The notes under the pieces: generated by a model
The model's input: the letters and a program-made list of their open reading frames with translations, nothing else
Databases searched by the model: none
What the model was told of the DNA's origin: nothing
In this document: piece by piece, positions 16,507 to 26,179 of the stretch
Position numbering within the stretch: position 1 is the first letter of the stretch
Layout: each line of letters starts with the position of its first letter
Source: Flavobacterium endoglycinae
GTDB lineage: Bacteria; Bacteroidota; Bacteroidia; Flavobacteriales; Flavobacteriaceae
Direction: 5' to 3'
DNA length: 64,000 nt
NCBI RefSeq assembly: GCF_017352115.1
Contig: NZ_CP071448.1
Coordinates: 1,054,001-1,118,000 of the forward strand
Translations under genes and position numbers: made by a program

Positions 16507-17139
16507 ATGAATATTAGCACTAAACCTAGTAAAATCAAGGTGTCCGATTTTACAGATAGACACAATATTTCAAAAATCATTCGAACAAGGCGGAGTGTTT
16601 ATGCTGATGAATTCATAAAGCAAAACATACCCGACGAATTATTAAATGAAATCTTGACAAACGCGACTTATGCACCTACGCATAAAATGACGGAGCCATG
16701 GCGATTTATCGTTTTTAAGGATGGTTACTTAAAACAGCTTGGCTCTTTTCTGGCGGATTATTACAAAGACTTTTATTTTGAAAAGTTTGCTACCGAAGAA
16801 GCTTTTGAAAAGTATAATCTGCTGAAAGAATATCCGCTTAATTCGGCTTGTGTTATTGGTGTAATAATGGTTCGCAATACCAAAATTAATCTGCCCGAAT
16901 GGGAAGAAGTCGCCGCCGTTTCCTCTGCTGTTCAGAACATAGCCCTCTCCTGCACTGCCCACGATATTGGCAGTTATTGGAGTACCTCAGCAGGTGCAGT
17001 TGATTACTTAAAGCAATTTGGTCTGGCCGAAAACGAGCAGTCTCTCGGTTTAATTTATGTAGGCTATTATCCTGAGGATCTTGAACCTTCCAAAAAAAAG
17101 AGAACCCCGATTTCTAACAAAGTAACGTATCACCAATAA
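16507..17139 (+). CDS. Nitroreductase-family flavoprotein
   Basis: The 210-residue protein has the nitroreductase FMN-binding start IRTRRSVYADEF (residues ~25-36, Arg-Ser-x-Arg type) and THKMTEPWRFIVF (~58-70), and the internal AVQNIALSCTAHDIGSYW helix. Members reduce nitro groups, quinones or flavins with NAD(P)H. As the first gene of the siderophore operon, 23 bp before the decarboxylase, it may supply reduced flavin, reduce ferric siderophore or oxidise an intermediate; none of these is shown by the sequence. Confidence 0.85.
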   Translation: MNISTKPSKIKVSDFTDRHNISKIIRTRRSVYADEFIKQNIPDELLNEILTNATYAPTHKMTEPWRFIVFKDGYLKQLGSFLADYYKDFYFEKFATEEAFEKYNLLKEYPLNSACVIGVIMVRNTKINLPEWEEVAAVSSAVQNIALSCTAHDIGSYWSTSAGAVDYLKQFGLAENEQSLGLIYVGYYPEDLEPSKKKRTPISNKVTYHQ

Positions 17140-17162
17140 TCTCAATTCTAAAATTTATCATT

Positions 17163-18680
17163 ATGCAAAACCTATTAGACAATGCCCCGGATGTCTTTGT
17201 TAAAAGCTCCACTGACGATTTTTACCAGGATATTTTTCATGAAAATTCAGGAGCAGAATATGCCAATGCAATAGAGTTAGTACAAAAACGTGTAGCTGGT
17301 TTTCTTGAAAACACAAAAACTCCTTTCAGCGGTATTAAACCTGATGAAATCAGAAATAAAGTCGAAGCTGTAAACTTAGATCAGCCGGTTCAGGATTATG
17401 AAAGCCTTTGGGATGAGATAGATGAAATTTATGTCAATCACGCAACTGCTTACCATTTACCAGAATATATAGCCCATTTAAACTGTCCTGTTGTGATTCC
17501 CGCTTTAGCTGCTGATGTATTGATAAGTGCTATTAACTCATCTCAGGATACATATGACCAAAGCGCAGGAGGAACATTTATAGAAAGAAAACTGATTGCC
17601 TGGACGGGTGAACAAATTGGATACAGCACAGATTGTGATGGTATTTTTACAGGAGGAGGCTCTCAAAGTAACCTTATGGGACTTCTTTTGGCAAGGGATT
17701 ATTTTGCTTTAAAATATCTGAACTGGAATATCAAATTAAATGGCTGTCCTCCCGATTCAAGTAAGTTCAGAATTTTTGTTTCAGAGAAATCTCATTTCAG
17801 CAACCAAAAAAATGCTTCAATTCTGGGTCTTGGCGAACAATCTATTGTTCAAGTGGTTACAGACAGCCGTTACAGAATGGATGCCGAGAAATTAAAACAG
17901 GCTATTATTGAAGAAAAAGAAAAAGGCAACATTCCGATTGCTATTGTGGCCACAGCGGGTACAACAGATTTCGGTAATATAGATCCATTATCTGAAATTT
18001 CAGTTCTGGCAAGAGAACATGAATTATGGATGCATGTTGATGCAGCTTACGGTTGCGGATTATTGCTGACAGATAAATATAAACATCTGTTAAACGGCAT
18101 CGAACAAGCTGATTCTGTTACAATTGATTATCATAAATCTTTCTTTCAGCCTATTTGCAGCAGTGCTTTTATGGTAAGAAACAAACAGCATCTTCACATT
18201 ATAAAACATCATGCTGATTATTTAAATCCGAAAGAGCAGGATTATGATGAACTTCCGGCACAAATTAACAAATCTCTGGTGCAGAGCACACGCCGTTTTG
18301 ATGCTTTAAAACTATGGTGCACACTACGTTATATGGGCAGAACTAAACTGGGTCAGTACACGGATACCATTATAGAAACTACCAAACAAACAGCTGAAAT
18401 ACTAGAAAACGCTAACGATTTTGAGCTTTTAACCGATTCAGATTTAAGTGTTTTGGTTTTTAGATATAAACTAGACGGCTGGCCTGGAGATACTTGTAAA
18501 ATGAACTTACACATTAAAAAGAAAATGTTTTTTAATGGTGAAGTCTTAGTGGCAAGCACAAAAGTAAATGGCATTTTCTACCTGAAGTTCACCATTTTGA
18601 ACCCTTTAACCACTATCGCACATATCAATAACATGCTTTCAATTATAAAAAAACACGGAAATGAATACATCTTCTCCTAA
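17163..18680 (+). CDS. Group II PLP-dependent decarboxylase (lysine/hydroxylysine or diaminobutyrate type)
   Basis: The 505-residue enzyme has the group II decarboxylase signature. The ring-stacking/acid motif is HVDAAYG with Asp293, the Schiff-base lysine is Lys325 in DYHKSFFQP, and TGGGSQSNLMGLLLAR (163-178) binds the phosphate. DABA decarboxylase and DesA-type lysine decarboxylases of NIS siderophore pathways belong here. With the divergent hydroxylase nearby, the likely product is cadaverine or hydroxycadaverine. The last 20 bp overlap the start of the next gene, which indicates translational coupling. Confidence 0.9.
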   Translation: MQNLLDNAPDVFVKSSTDDFYQDIFHENSGAEYANAIELVQKRVAGFLENTKTPFSGIKPDEIRNKVEAVNLDQPVQDYESLWDEIDEIYVNHATAYHLPEYIAHLNCPVVIPALAADVLISAINSSQDTYDQSAGGTFIERKLIAWTGEQIGYSTDCDGIFTGGGSQSNLMGLLLARDYFALKYLNWNIKLNGCPPDSSKFRIFVSEKSHFSNQKNASILGLGEQSIVQVVTDSRYRMDAEKLKQAIIEEKEKGNIPIAIVATAGTTDFGNIDPLSEISVLAREHELWMHVDAAYGCGLLLTDKYKHLLNGIEQADSVTIDYHKSFFQPICSSAFMVRNKQHLHIIKHHADYLNPKEQDYDELPAQINKSLVQSTRRFDALKLWCTLRYMGRTKLGQYTDTIIETTKQTAEILENANDFELLTDSDLSVLVFRYKLDGWPGDTCKMNLHIKKKMFFNGEVLVASTKVNGIFYLKFTILNPLTTIAHINNMLSIIKKHGNEYIFS

Positions 18681-21117
18681 AGAGATTGCTCAGGAAGCAG
18701 TCAATATAACGTTTACCATTTTACTTAACTGCTGTGTGCGTGAACTAGGCAACAGTAGTTTTTATGAAGGAGTGCCTAAATACGATCCTGTACTTAAATC
18801 GTACATGTCAAAGCACAATCATAAACTTCATCTAAAACTGGACTTTCCAGTTGATCAGGTTGAAGTCTATGCACCAATACGTTACAGATCTGAAACCTTC
18901 AGACATTTGTATGACTTTCCGGTAATGGAACGCGATCTTACGAGTGAAACCATAAAAGAAATAGATGCTGACCGTTTATTAGAATTAATTACAGCTCATG
19001 TAAGACAGCAGTATCCGCTTGCAGATTCTAAAAATGTAAAAAAGAGAATGCAGCTGAGTACCGAGAAAATAGCGCAGTTCTTAGAACATTTTCAAACTTC
19101 GGGACAGCAGTTTAATAAACCGGAAATGACGTTTATCGAAGCCGAACAATTATTTCCGGCAGGTCATTTACTTCATCCACTTACCAAAGGTCGTGAAGGA
19201 TTTACAGAATCAGAAGTTTTAAAATATGCTCCTGAAACTGGCGGTCATTTCCAGTTGTATTATTTTTTAATACATCCTGATCTGGTTATCGAAAAATCTG
19301 TAGATGCTATTCTTCCTTCTGATTTTGCAAAAAAAACAGTATTAGAAGCAAACAGCAGCGATAAAAAACTACACGATTTACTGGAGCAATATCCTGATTG
19401 GAAAGTGATTCCGGTTCATCCGTGGGAAGCTTCTCATTTTAAATCCCAAACTGTATTTGATACTCTGGTAAAAGAAAACCTGCTTATCGATTTAGGTGAA
19501 TTTGGAAAAGAATTTACAGCAACCTCATCGGTAAGAACAGTATATAATGAAGAAAGCGATTATATGTATAAGTTTTCTCTTCATGTAAAAATTACTGGAG
19601 CAGAACGCATTAATCATTATCATGAACTTTACAGAGGTTATGAAGTATCGCGCTTAATGCAGACAGTCTGGGGAGACAATGTAAGGAAATCGTATCCAGA
19701 GATTGAACTGATCTGCGATCCGGGCTTTATATCAGTATCTTATAATGGAAATGTACTCGACAGTTTTTCTACCAGTGTGCGTTACAATCCATTTAAAATT
19801 GCTGCAGGCGAAAAGGAAAACAATGTTTGTTTATTGGCTTCTTTATGTCAGGACAGCGTATTGGGAAATCCTTCAAGAATGTACAACGTCATTGAAAAAG
19901 CTTCAGAGCAAACTGGATTATCTCTGGAAAAAACCAGTGAACTTTGGTTCAAAAAATATATAGACATTATAGTTGGCGGTGTAGTAAAAATGTTCAATGA
20001 GCAGGGAATGTTCTGCGAATGGCATCAGCAAAATACACTTGTACAATTGGATGCAGGGTTCATGCCTGAAAAACTATTTTTCCGTGATAATCAAAGTTTT
20101 TTATTCAGAAAACCTTTTGAAGAACAGCTAAATGAAATCGTACCCGGTTTAGCAGAAAATGGAAAAATGTTTATCCCAGACGATCGTTTATACAATTTAT
20201 TGCTTCATTATTTCTGGGTTGGCAATATACTGGCCGTTGTAAATACTTTCGGCACCAGCGAGCTTGCAGATGAAAAAAATCTCCTAAACATTTTATATGA
20301 CACTTTAGAAGATTTACAAAAACAAGACAAAAGCGGTCTGGTTACCTTTATTCTCGAAAGCAGATATTGGAAAGTTAAAGGCAATTTACTGACTGCACTA
20401 AATGATATTGACTGCGGCGGTAATCCTGCCGGTGTTACGCGTATCAACTTCCCTAATGTTTTACACAAACGCTTTTTCTCTGAGCAATTGATAAATCCAA
20501 AAGGAAAAGAATTGGTTTACAACCGTTATTTCCCTAAAGAAGATGTGACGATTAGTCTGCGTCCTCTTGATTTAGAAAATGACTTAGAAATGCTGCATGA
20601 ATGGTTTCATCGTGACCATGCCAAAGCCAACTGGAAAATGGACTGGCCTTTACGCGAATTGGAAACATATTACAGAACGCTGCTTCCGGGTGACGGCTTG
20701 TACAGCTACATAGGAATGGCTAACGGAGAACCGACTTTTAATATTGAAGTCTACTGGCCTACCCGCGATGTATTGGGTGATTATTATGATGTGCTGCCTA
20801 CGGATTATGGAACGCATCAATTTATTGCACCGACAGATCCGAAGCAAAAATATGTTTCTCCATCAACACAATGTATGATCGATTATGTATTCGCTCAATC
20901 TGAAACGGGCAGAATGGTTGGTGAAGGTTCTGTTGATTCCAGAGCTTCGATGATGAACAAAGCTTTTCATGGCTTTAAAATCGATAAAGTGATCGAAATG
21001 CCGCATAAAACCTCAAATCTTAATTTCTGCTATCGCGAATGGTATTGGGAAAAATTCCCTCAGAATAAAGACATTAACATAAACTCAGAAGCAGAACATA
21101 ATCTTATAAACCAATAA
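18661..21117 (+). CDS. NIS siderophore synthetase (IucA/IucC) fused to an AlcB/MbtK-type GNAT acyltransferase
   Basis: The 818-residue protein combines two pathway steps. Residues ~130-610 are an IucA/IucC synthetase: GHLLHPLTKGREGF and VIPVHPWEA with the ATP-site segment TATSSVRTVYN, and a C-terminal FhuF-like part (GMFCEWHQQNTLVQLD). Residues ~629-818 are a GNAT of the AlcB/IucB class: ISLRPLDLENDLEMLHEWF at the start, then GEPTFNIEVYW and GEGSVDSRASMMNKAFHGF. The GNAT would acylate the hydroxylamine and the synthetase would amide-link the product to a carboxylate. It overlaps the decarboxylase by 20 bp and ends 1 bp before the N-hydroxylase. Confidence 0.9.
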   Translation: MNTSSPKEIAQEAVNITFTILLNCCVRELGNSSFYEGVPKYDPVLKSYMSKHNHKLHLKLDFPVDQVEVYAPIRYRSETFRHLYDFPVMERDLTSETIKEIDADRLLELITAHVRQQYPLADSKNVKKRMQLSTEKIAQFLEHFQTSGQQFNKPEMTFIEAEQLFPAGHLLHPLTKGREGFTESEVLKYAPETGGHFQLYYFLIHPDLVIEKSVDAILPSDFAKKTVLEANSSDKKLHDLLEQYPDWKVIPVHPWEASHFKSQTVFDTLVKENLLIDLGEFGKEFTATSSVRTVYNEESDYMYKFSLHVKITGAERINHYHELYRGYEVSRLMQTVWGDNVRKSYPEIELICDPGFISVSYNGNVLDSFSTSVRYNPFKIAAGEKENNVCLLASLCQDSVLGNPSRMYNVIEKASEQTGLSLEKTSELWFKKYIDIIVGGVVKMFNEQGMFCEWHQQNTLVQLDAGFMPEKLFFRDNQSFLFRKPFEEQLNEIVPGLAENGKMFIPDDRLYNLLLHYFWVGNILAVVNTFGTSELADEKNLLNILYDTLEDLQKQDKSGLVTFILESRYWKVKGNLLTALNDIDCGGNPAGVTRINFPNVLHKRFFSEQLINPKGKELVYNRYFPKEDVTISLRPLDLENDLEMLHEWFHRDHAKANWKMDWPLRELETYYRTLLPGDGLYSYIGMANGEPTFNIEVYWPTRDVLGDYYDVLPTDYGTHQFIAPTDPKQKYVSPSTQCMIDYVFAQSETGRMVGEGSVDSRASMMNKAFHGFKIDKVIEMPHKTSNLNFCYREWYWEKFPQNKDININSEAEHNLINQ

Positions 21118-21118
21118 T

Positions 21119-22441
21119 ATGGAAGATCGTAAAGTATATTCATTAATAGGCATCGGTATTGGACCTTTTAATTTAGGTTTAGCCGCTTTGTTAGAACCGG
21201 TTGATGACGTTTCATCACTTTTTTTTGACCAAAGAGAGCAATTCAACTGGCATCCGGGTCTGCTTTTTGACCATGTTACGCTGCAGACTCCATTTTTATG
21301 TGATTGTGTCTCCATGGCTGATCCTACAAGCAAGTTTAGTTTTTTAAATTTCCTTAAAAAGACAGATCGTTTATATAAATTCTTTATCCGCGAAAATTTC
21401 TTCGTACTGCGTAAAGAGTATAATTTATACTGCCAATGGGTCATTAAACAATTGCAAAACTGCCGTTTTTCATCCAGCGTAAGAGAAATTTATTATAAAG
21501 ACGGTATTTATGAAATACATGTTTTTCACAAAGATCAGGATCAGACTAAAATCTACTACAGTGAAAAATTAGTATTAGGAACAGGTACTGTGCCTATACT
21601 TCCTGATTTCGTCGATTTAAATGAGATGGAAAAAGTCTGTCATACATCAAGCTATCTTTTTAGAAAAGAAGAAATATTAGAACAGGACACTGTAACTGTA
21701 ATTGGTTCCGGACAAAGTGCTGCCGAAGTATTTTTTGATCTGCTTCAAAACAGACCTAAAAACTTAAAATTAAATTGGTATTCCCGTCCTGACCGCTTTT
21801 TTGCTATGGAATATTCTAAGCTTGTTTTAGAACATACATCGCCGGATTATATCGATTATTTCCATCAAATGTCATCTTCAGATCGAAAAGTCATGCTGGA
21901 CCGTCAGAAATCACAATTTAAAGGAGTCAACTTTGATTTACTAAATGAGATTTATGATTATATGTATGCACTCAGCGTAGACAATGAAGACATTGGCGTA
22001 AAAATAAGACCGAACATTCAATTGGATGATATAACGGCTGGAATTCACAATAATTACGAATTGCATCTGGAACAGGTAGAACAGCGCAAAAAGTTTACAG
22101 ACCATGCCGACTATGTGATTTTAGGAACCGGATATCACTATCAGGAACCTCAATTTCTTAAAGACATACAGCACCGCATCAGCAGAACTTCGACTGGCAG
22201 TTACGATGTAAAAAGAAACTATACCATAGACAATAACGGCAGTGAAATTTTTGTACAAAACGCAGAAATCCATACACACAGCTACATTTCATCTGATTTG
22301 GGTATGGGTGCATATCGTAATTCCTATATCATTAACGAAGTGGCGAAACGTGAAGTATACAAATTAGAAAAGAGAATTGCTTTTCAGGATTTTGACCTTT
22401 CACATATTGCAACAGAAAAAGCAGAAGAAATTAGTCTTTAA
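21119..22441 (+). CDS. Lysine/ornithine/diamine N-hydroxylase (IucD/AlcA/PvdA family)
   Basis: The 440-residue flavin monooxygenase has the FAD-binding GIGIGPFNLG (residues 11-20) in place of the usual GxGxxG, the substrate-region FNWHPGLLF with MQTPFL-like LQTPFLCD, and the NADPH-binding GSGQSAAEVF starting at Gly196. C-terminal LGTGYHY is the family's ATGY-type motif. It adds a hydroxyl to a terminal primary amine, here probably the amine of (hydroxy)cadaverine, giving the hydroxamate precursor. Position between the two NIS synthetases supports this. Confidence 0.93.
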   Translation: MEDRKVYSLIGIGIGPFNLGLAALLEPVDDVSSLFFDQREQFNWHPGLLFDHVTLQTPFLCDCVSMADPTSKFSFLNFLKKTDRLYKFFIRENFFVLRKEYNLYCQWVIKQLQNCRFSSSVREIYYKDGIYEIHVFHKDQDQTKIYYSEKLVLGTGTVPILPDFVDLNEMEKVCHTSSYLFRKEEILEQDTVTVIGSGQSAAEVFFDLLQNRPKNLKLNWYSRPDRFFAMEYSKLVLEHTSPDYIDYFHQMSSSDRKVMLDRQKSQFKGVNFDLLNEIYDYMYALSVDNEDIGVKIRPNIQLDDITAGIHNNYELHLEQVEQRKKFTDHADYVILGTGYHYQEPQFLKDIQHRISRTSTGSYDVKRNYTIDNNGSEIFVQNAEIHTHSYISSDLGMGAYRNSYIINEVAKREVYKLEKRIAFQDFDLSHIATEKAEEISL

Positions 22442-22453
22442 CACACCTCTAAA

Positions 22454-24301
22454 ATGAATATAGAAACAATACCACACATAGAAGTTTTTACTGCTCAAGT
22501 TTGGGAAAAGGTAAATCTTAATCTGCTGGCAAAGAGTTTAGCCGAATTAATGCATGAAGATGTTGCCAAACCTACAATTACAGGCGGTAAAGATGGTGTT
22601 AAACATTTTAAACTCACAACGGATCTTCCTGAGGTTTACTACACTTTTTCTGCTTATCCAAGACTTTTAGAATATTGGCATGTTGAAAAAGAAAGCATCC
22701 AGAGATGGGAAAACGGAATAGCGGAGCCTGCAAAAGATGTTCTTTGTCTTTTTATGGAATTGCAAAAAACTTTTGGCATAGATTCTTTTACACTGGCGAA
22801 ATATACCGAAGAACTTCTCAATACATTATATGCAGATGCACATTTGTATACCCGCGAAAAGTTAAGTGCTGCTGATTTAACAAAAGCGGATTATCAGACT
22901 ATCGAACACCAGATGGAAGGTCATCCGTGGGTTATTGCTAATAAAGGACGTGTTGGTTTCAACAACAGCGAGTATCACAATTACGCTCCCGAAGCCAATA
23001 AGAATACCGATTTATACTGGCTTGCTGCACATACAAAAAGAGCTTCATTTAACGCTTTGGAAACGATCAATTTTAATGATTTTTATGCCGAAGAATTAGG
23101 TCATGAAGTTTACAACAGATTTCAGGAAAAGCTGCGTAATTTAAATCTTGTGGTTGAAGATTACGTTTTTATTCCCGTGCATCCTTGGCAGTTAAATAAT
23201 AAAATCTTATTGCAGTTTCATCAGGATCTGGCGCACCAATATTTAGTGATTTTGGGCAAAAACGACGATGTATATTCGCCTCAGCAAAGCATTCGGACTT
23301 TTTTCAATTTAAGCCATCCTTCCAAACATTATGTAAAAACAGCCATCTCTATTTTGAGTACAGGAAATATCCGCGGACTCTCTCCAAAACAAATGGATAT
23401 TGCGCCCAGAGTGACAAAATGGGTAAAAGAGATGCTGGATAAAGATCCTTATTTTGAGGAAAAAGAAGTCGTGCTTTTAGGCGAAGTTGCAACGGTTTCT
23501 TATCGTCATCCGCAGTACAATTCTATAGCTGACAGTCCGTATCATTATCGCGAAATGTTAGGTGCCTTATGGAGAGAAAGTGCAGAGAAATACCGCAAAC
23601 ATGAAGAAAACCTAATGACGATGGCTTCTCTTTTATATATTGATGACAACGAACGTCCTTTTCTGCAGGAATTGATAAATGTCTCTGGACTAAGTATCCA
23701 AAACTGGCTGGAGCAATATTTAGAAGCTTATTTAAAACCTTTGCTTCATATTTATTATCAGCACTCTTTATGTGTAACTCCGCATGGCGAAAATATTATT
23801 TTGGTTATGAAAAATGGAGTGCCACAGCGTATCATCATAAAAGATTTTGTTGACGATATTGTTTTGACAGAAGAAGCCAAATCAAAATTACCGGATGATC
23901 TCAAAGACGGACTTATTCAATCTTCTAATAAAGAGAATACGCCTTTATTTATTTTGATTGGTGTTTTTGATGCCTTTTTTAGATATCTGTCTGATATTCT
24001 GCATACGCACATGGATTATGATGAACATCTGTTTTGGAAAACGGTTATAGGATCAATTGAAGAATATCAGCAGGCAAATCCGCATCTGACAGACCGTTTT
24101 GAAAAGTACAATCTTTTTGAACCGGAGTTTAAGCGGTTCTATATCAACAGTCTGAAACTGCTAAATAATGGATATGCTGAACAAACTGGTTTTGCAGTGC
24201 CGAAAAAAGGAAGCAAACTTCCAAATCCGCTTTATGTAATCAGACAGTATGAAATGAACGAGTTTACAGAGATCAGCGAAACAATACAGCACCAATCATG
24301 A
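22454..24301 (+). CDS. NIS siderophore synthetase (IucA/IucC family)
   Basis: The 615-residue enzyme is a second, stand-alone NIS synthetase. It has EGHPWVIANKGRVGF (family GHP.HP..K.R.Gf) at ~153-167, FIPVHPWQLNN near residue 240, the ATP-site PQQSIRTFFN near residue 280, and the FhuF-like CVTPHGENIILVM with IIKDFVDD near residues 440-470. It forms an amide between a carboxylate (citrate, succinate or an intermediate) and an amine or hydroxylamine. Subtype A, B or C cannot be decided by eye. It overlaps the MATE gene by 4 bp (ATGA). Confidence 0.93.
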   Translation: MNIETIPHIEVFTAQVWEKVNLNLLAKSLAELMHEDVAKPTITGGKDGVKHFKLTTDLPEVYYTFSAYPRLLEYWHVEKESIQRWENGIAEPAKDVLCLFMELQKTFGIDSFTLAKYTEELLNTLYADAHLYTREKLSAADLTKADYQTIEHQMEGHPWVIANKGRVGFNNSEYHNYAPEANKNTDLYWLAAHTKRASFNALETINFNDFYAEELGHEVYNRFQEKLRNLNLVVEDYVFIPVHPWQLNNKILLQFHQDLAHQYLVILGKNDDVYSPQQSIRTFFNLSHPSKHYVKTAISILSTGNIRGLSPKQMDIAPRVTKWVKEMLDKDPYFEEKEVVLLGEVATVSYRHPQYNSIADSPYHYREMLGALWRESAEKYRKHEENLMTMASLLYIDDNERPFLQELINVSGLSIQNWLEQYLEAYLKPLLHIYYQHSLCVTPHGENIILVMKNGVPQRIIIKDFVDDIVLTEEAKSKLPDDLKDGLIQSSNKENTPLFILIGVFDAFFRYLSDILHTHMDYDEHLFWKTVIGSIEEYQQANPHLTDRFEKYNLFEPEFKRFYINSLKLLNNGYAEQTGFAVPKKGSKLPNPLYVIRQYEMNEFTEISETIQHQS

Positions 24302-25704
24302 AAGTAGTTGTATTAAGACTTCAGTCCTATACTGATTTGTTTCTTACCGCAGTATTAGGACGAGAGAAAAAATTCACTTCGGGCAGTATTAATCGTGCCA
24401 TTGTATTGCTTGCCGTTCCTATGGTTTTAGAACTCGTAATGGAATCTGTTTTTGTTTGTGCCAGTTTGTTTTTTGTGAGCAAACTTGGTGCAGCAGCAGT
24501 TTCTATTGTCGGTTCTACAGAATCTGTTATCAGCTTTTCGTATTCGGTTTCAATTGGTTTAAGCATTGCGGCTTCGACTTTAATTGCCAGACGCGTTGGT
24601 GAGCAGAATTTTAAGGACGCAAGCATCACAGCCGGACAGGTAATAAACATAAGCGTTATCAGCGGTATTTTAATAAGCTTGATATGTTTTATATGGAGTA
24701 ATGAAATACTTGGACTAGTAGGACTTTCTCCGGCAGTTATAGAACAAGGCAGTTTGTATGCCAAGGTAATGTTTGCCAGCTGCGGCTTTATTATTATCCG
24801 CATTGCGTTAAACGGTATTCTTCGCGGTGCCGGTTATGCCTCTATGGCAATGCGAACGCTCTGGCTTTCAAATGCTTTAAACATACTCTTGTGCCCGCTT
24901 CTTATTTTTGGATGGGGACCAATACCTGCCTACGGACTATTGGGAGTTGGTATCGCTACTGCTGTGGCCCGTTTTATCGGAGTCTGTTATCAGGCTTTTC
25001 ATTTGATTAAAGGAACGACCATTATTCAAATTGGAAAAGAACAGCTGGCAATTCACCGTGAGACTTTCCAAAAAGTAATGAAACTTACTTTTGGAGGTAT
25101 GCTGCAATATTTGATTCCTGCATCGAGCTGGCTGTTTATGATCAAAATTGTTTCTCATTTTGGAGGCAATGCTCTGGCAGGTTACATTATAGCACAGCGT
25201 GTTGCTTCAATAGTGACTACTCCGGCTTGGGGAATTGGAAATGCTGCCGGAATTTTAACCGGACAAAATCTGGGTGCCCAACAGCCCGAAAGAGCCGAAA
25301 AATCAGTCTGGAGAGCCGGAATGATTAATATGTGCTTTTTGATTACAGTGGCAATTGGATGGATTTTTATGGCCGATCCTGTGGTGAGAATCTTTTCTGA
25401 CGTGCCGGAAGTAGTCGATAACAGCACAACCTACATTCACATTATTTCCATGGCTTACGTATTGCTGGGCTACACAATGGTTATTTCCAGAGCGCTTAAT
25501 GCCGCTGGAAAAGTTATGATTGTTACCCTGCTTTACATCCTTATGTTTTACGTGATACAAATACCGCTTTCCTATGTCTTTGGAGTTGCATTGGGATTTG
25601 GTCCAAAAGGCATTTTTGCCGCGATATTACTTTCAGAGCTTATATTGGCTTTTGGCTGTATTACAATATTCAGAACAGGAAAATGGAAGTTAACTAAGGT
25701 TTAA
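24298..25704 (+). CDS. MATE-family efflux protein, probable siderophore exporter
   Basis: The 468-residue polytopic protein has about 12 membrane helices and MATE landmarks: FTSGSINRAIVLLAVPMVLE at the first helix, GLSIAASTLIARRVGEQN (~80-98), and in the second half AGILTGQNLGAQQPERAEKS (~315-334). MATE proteins exchange drugs or metabolites for Na+ or H+. The 4-bp ATGA overlap with the NIS synthetase makes export of the siderophore or an intermediate the obvious role; this is inference from context. Confidence 0.9.
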   Translation: MKVVVLRLQSYTDLFLTAVLGREKKFTSGSINRAIVLLAVPMVLELVMESVFVCASLFFVSKLGAAAVSIVGSTESVISFSYSVSIGLSIAASTLIARRVGEQNFKDASITAGQVINISVISGILISLICFIWSNEILGLVGLSPAVIEQGSLYAKVMFASCGFIIIRIALNGILRGAGYASMAMRTLWLSNALNILLCPLLIFGWGPIPAYGLLGVGIATAVARFIGVCYQAFHLIKGTTIIQIGKEQLAIHRETFQKVMKLTFGGMLQYLIPASSWLFMIKIVSHFGGNALAGYIIAQRVASIVTTPAWGIGNAAGILTGQNLGAQQPERAEKSVWRAGMINMCFLITVAIGWIFMADPVVRIFSDVPEVVDNSTTYIHIISMAYVLLGYTMVISRALNAAGKVMIVTLLYILMFYVIQIPLSYVFGVALGFGPKGIFAAILLSELILAFGCITIFRTGKWKLTKV

Positions 25705-25720
25705 AAATAGATAGTATAAA

Positions 25721-25862
25721 TTTTTAACACATAGAAACATAGTTTTTTTGACTTGAGAAAAGGCGTTTCACTTTACTTAATTCACATAGATATGTGCGAG
25801 AAACTGGTTTCTTTCAATTATCCTTTTATAAAATAAAAATCTATGTTTCTATGCATTTAAAA
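25721..25862. repeat. MITE-like palindromic element, copy A
   Basis: A 142-bp element with 13-bp inverted arms CATAGAAACATAG (25730-25742) and CTATGTTTCTATG (25841-25853), bordered by TTTTTAACA and TTTAAAA. The interior contains AAAAGGCGTTTCACTTTA. It fills the gap between the MATE gene and the carrier protein. Copy B, inverted, is at 27642-27795. Confidence 0.75.
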
Positions 25863-25920
25863 CAATTAAAACCAACACGTTAAAACAAATAACATAAACA
25901 AATTAAAAAATAAAATCATT

Positions 25921-26163
25921 ATGAGTACAACACAAGAATTACATCAAGTTTTTGCCACTGCATTCGAAATCCCTGTAGAATCAATTACACCAGATTTAGA
26001 ATATCAGGGAATTGTCGAATGGGATTCTATGAGCCATTTGCTTTTAGTAGAGGAACTAGAACGTTTTTATAATGTTTCTATTTCTATGGAAGATATTCTG
26101 GAAATGGGAAACATCGATAAAATAAAAGCAATATTGAAGAAAAACGGAGTAGAAATCCAATAA
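25921..26163 (+). CDS. Acyl/peptidyl carrier protein
   Basis: The 80-residue acidic protein is a four-helix carrier domain. The phosphopantetheine attachment Ser36 lies in VEWDSMSHLLL (family DSL). The acidic pattern (SITPDLEYQG before, VEELERFYNVSI after) matches discrete carrier proteins. It stands 16 bp before the adenylation enzyme and is likely loaded by it. It is not the fatty-acid AcpP: the DSM motif and the location are wrong for that. Confidence 0.92.
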   Translation: MSTTQELHQVFATAFEIPVESITPDLEYQGIVEWDSMSHLLLVEELERFYNVSISMEDILEMGNIDKIKAILKKNGVEIQ

Positions 26164-26179
26164 TTCAAAAGAAAAAAGT

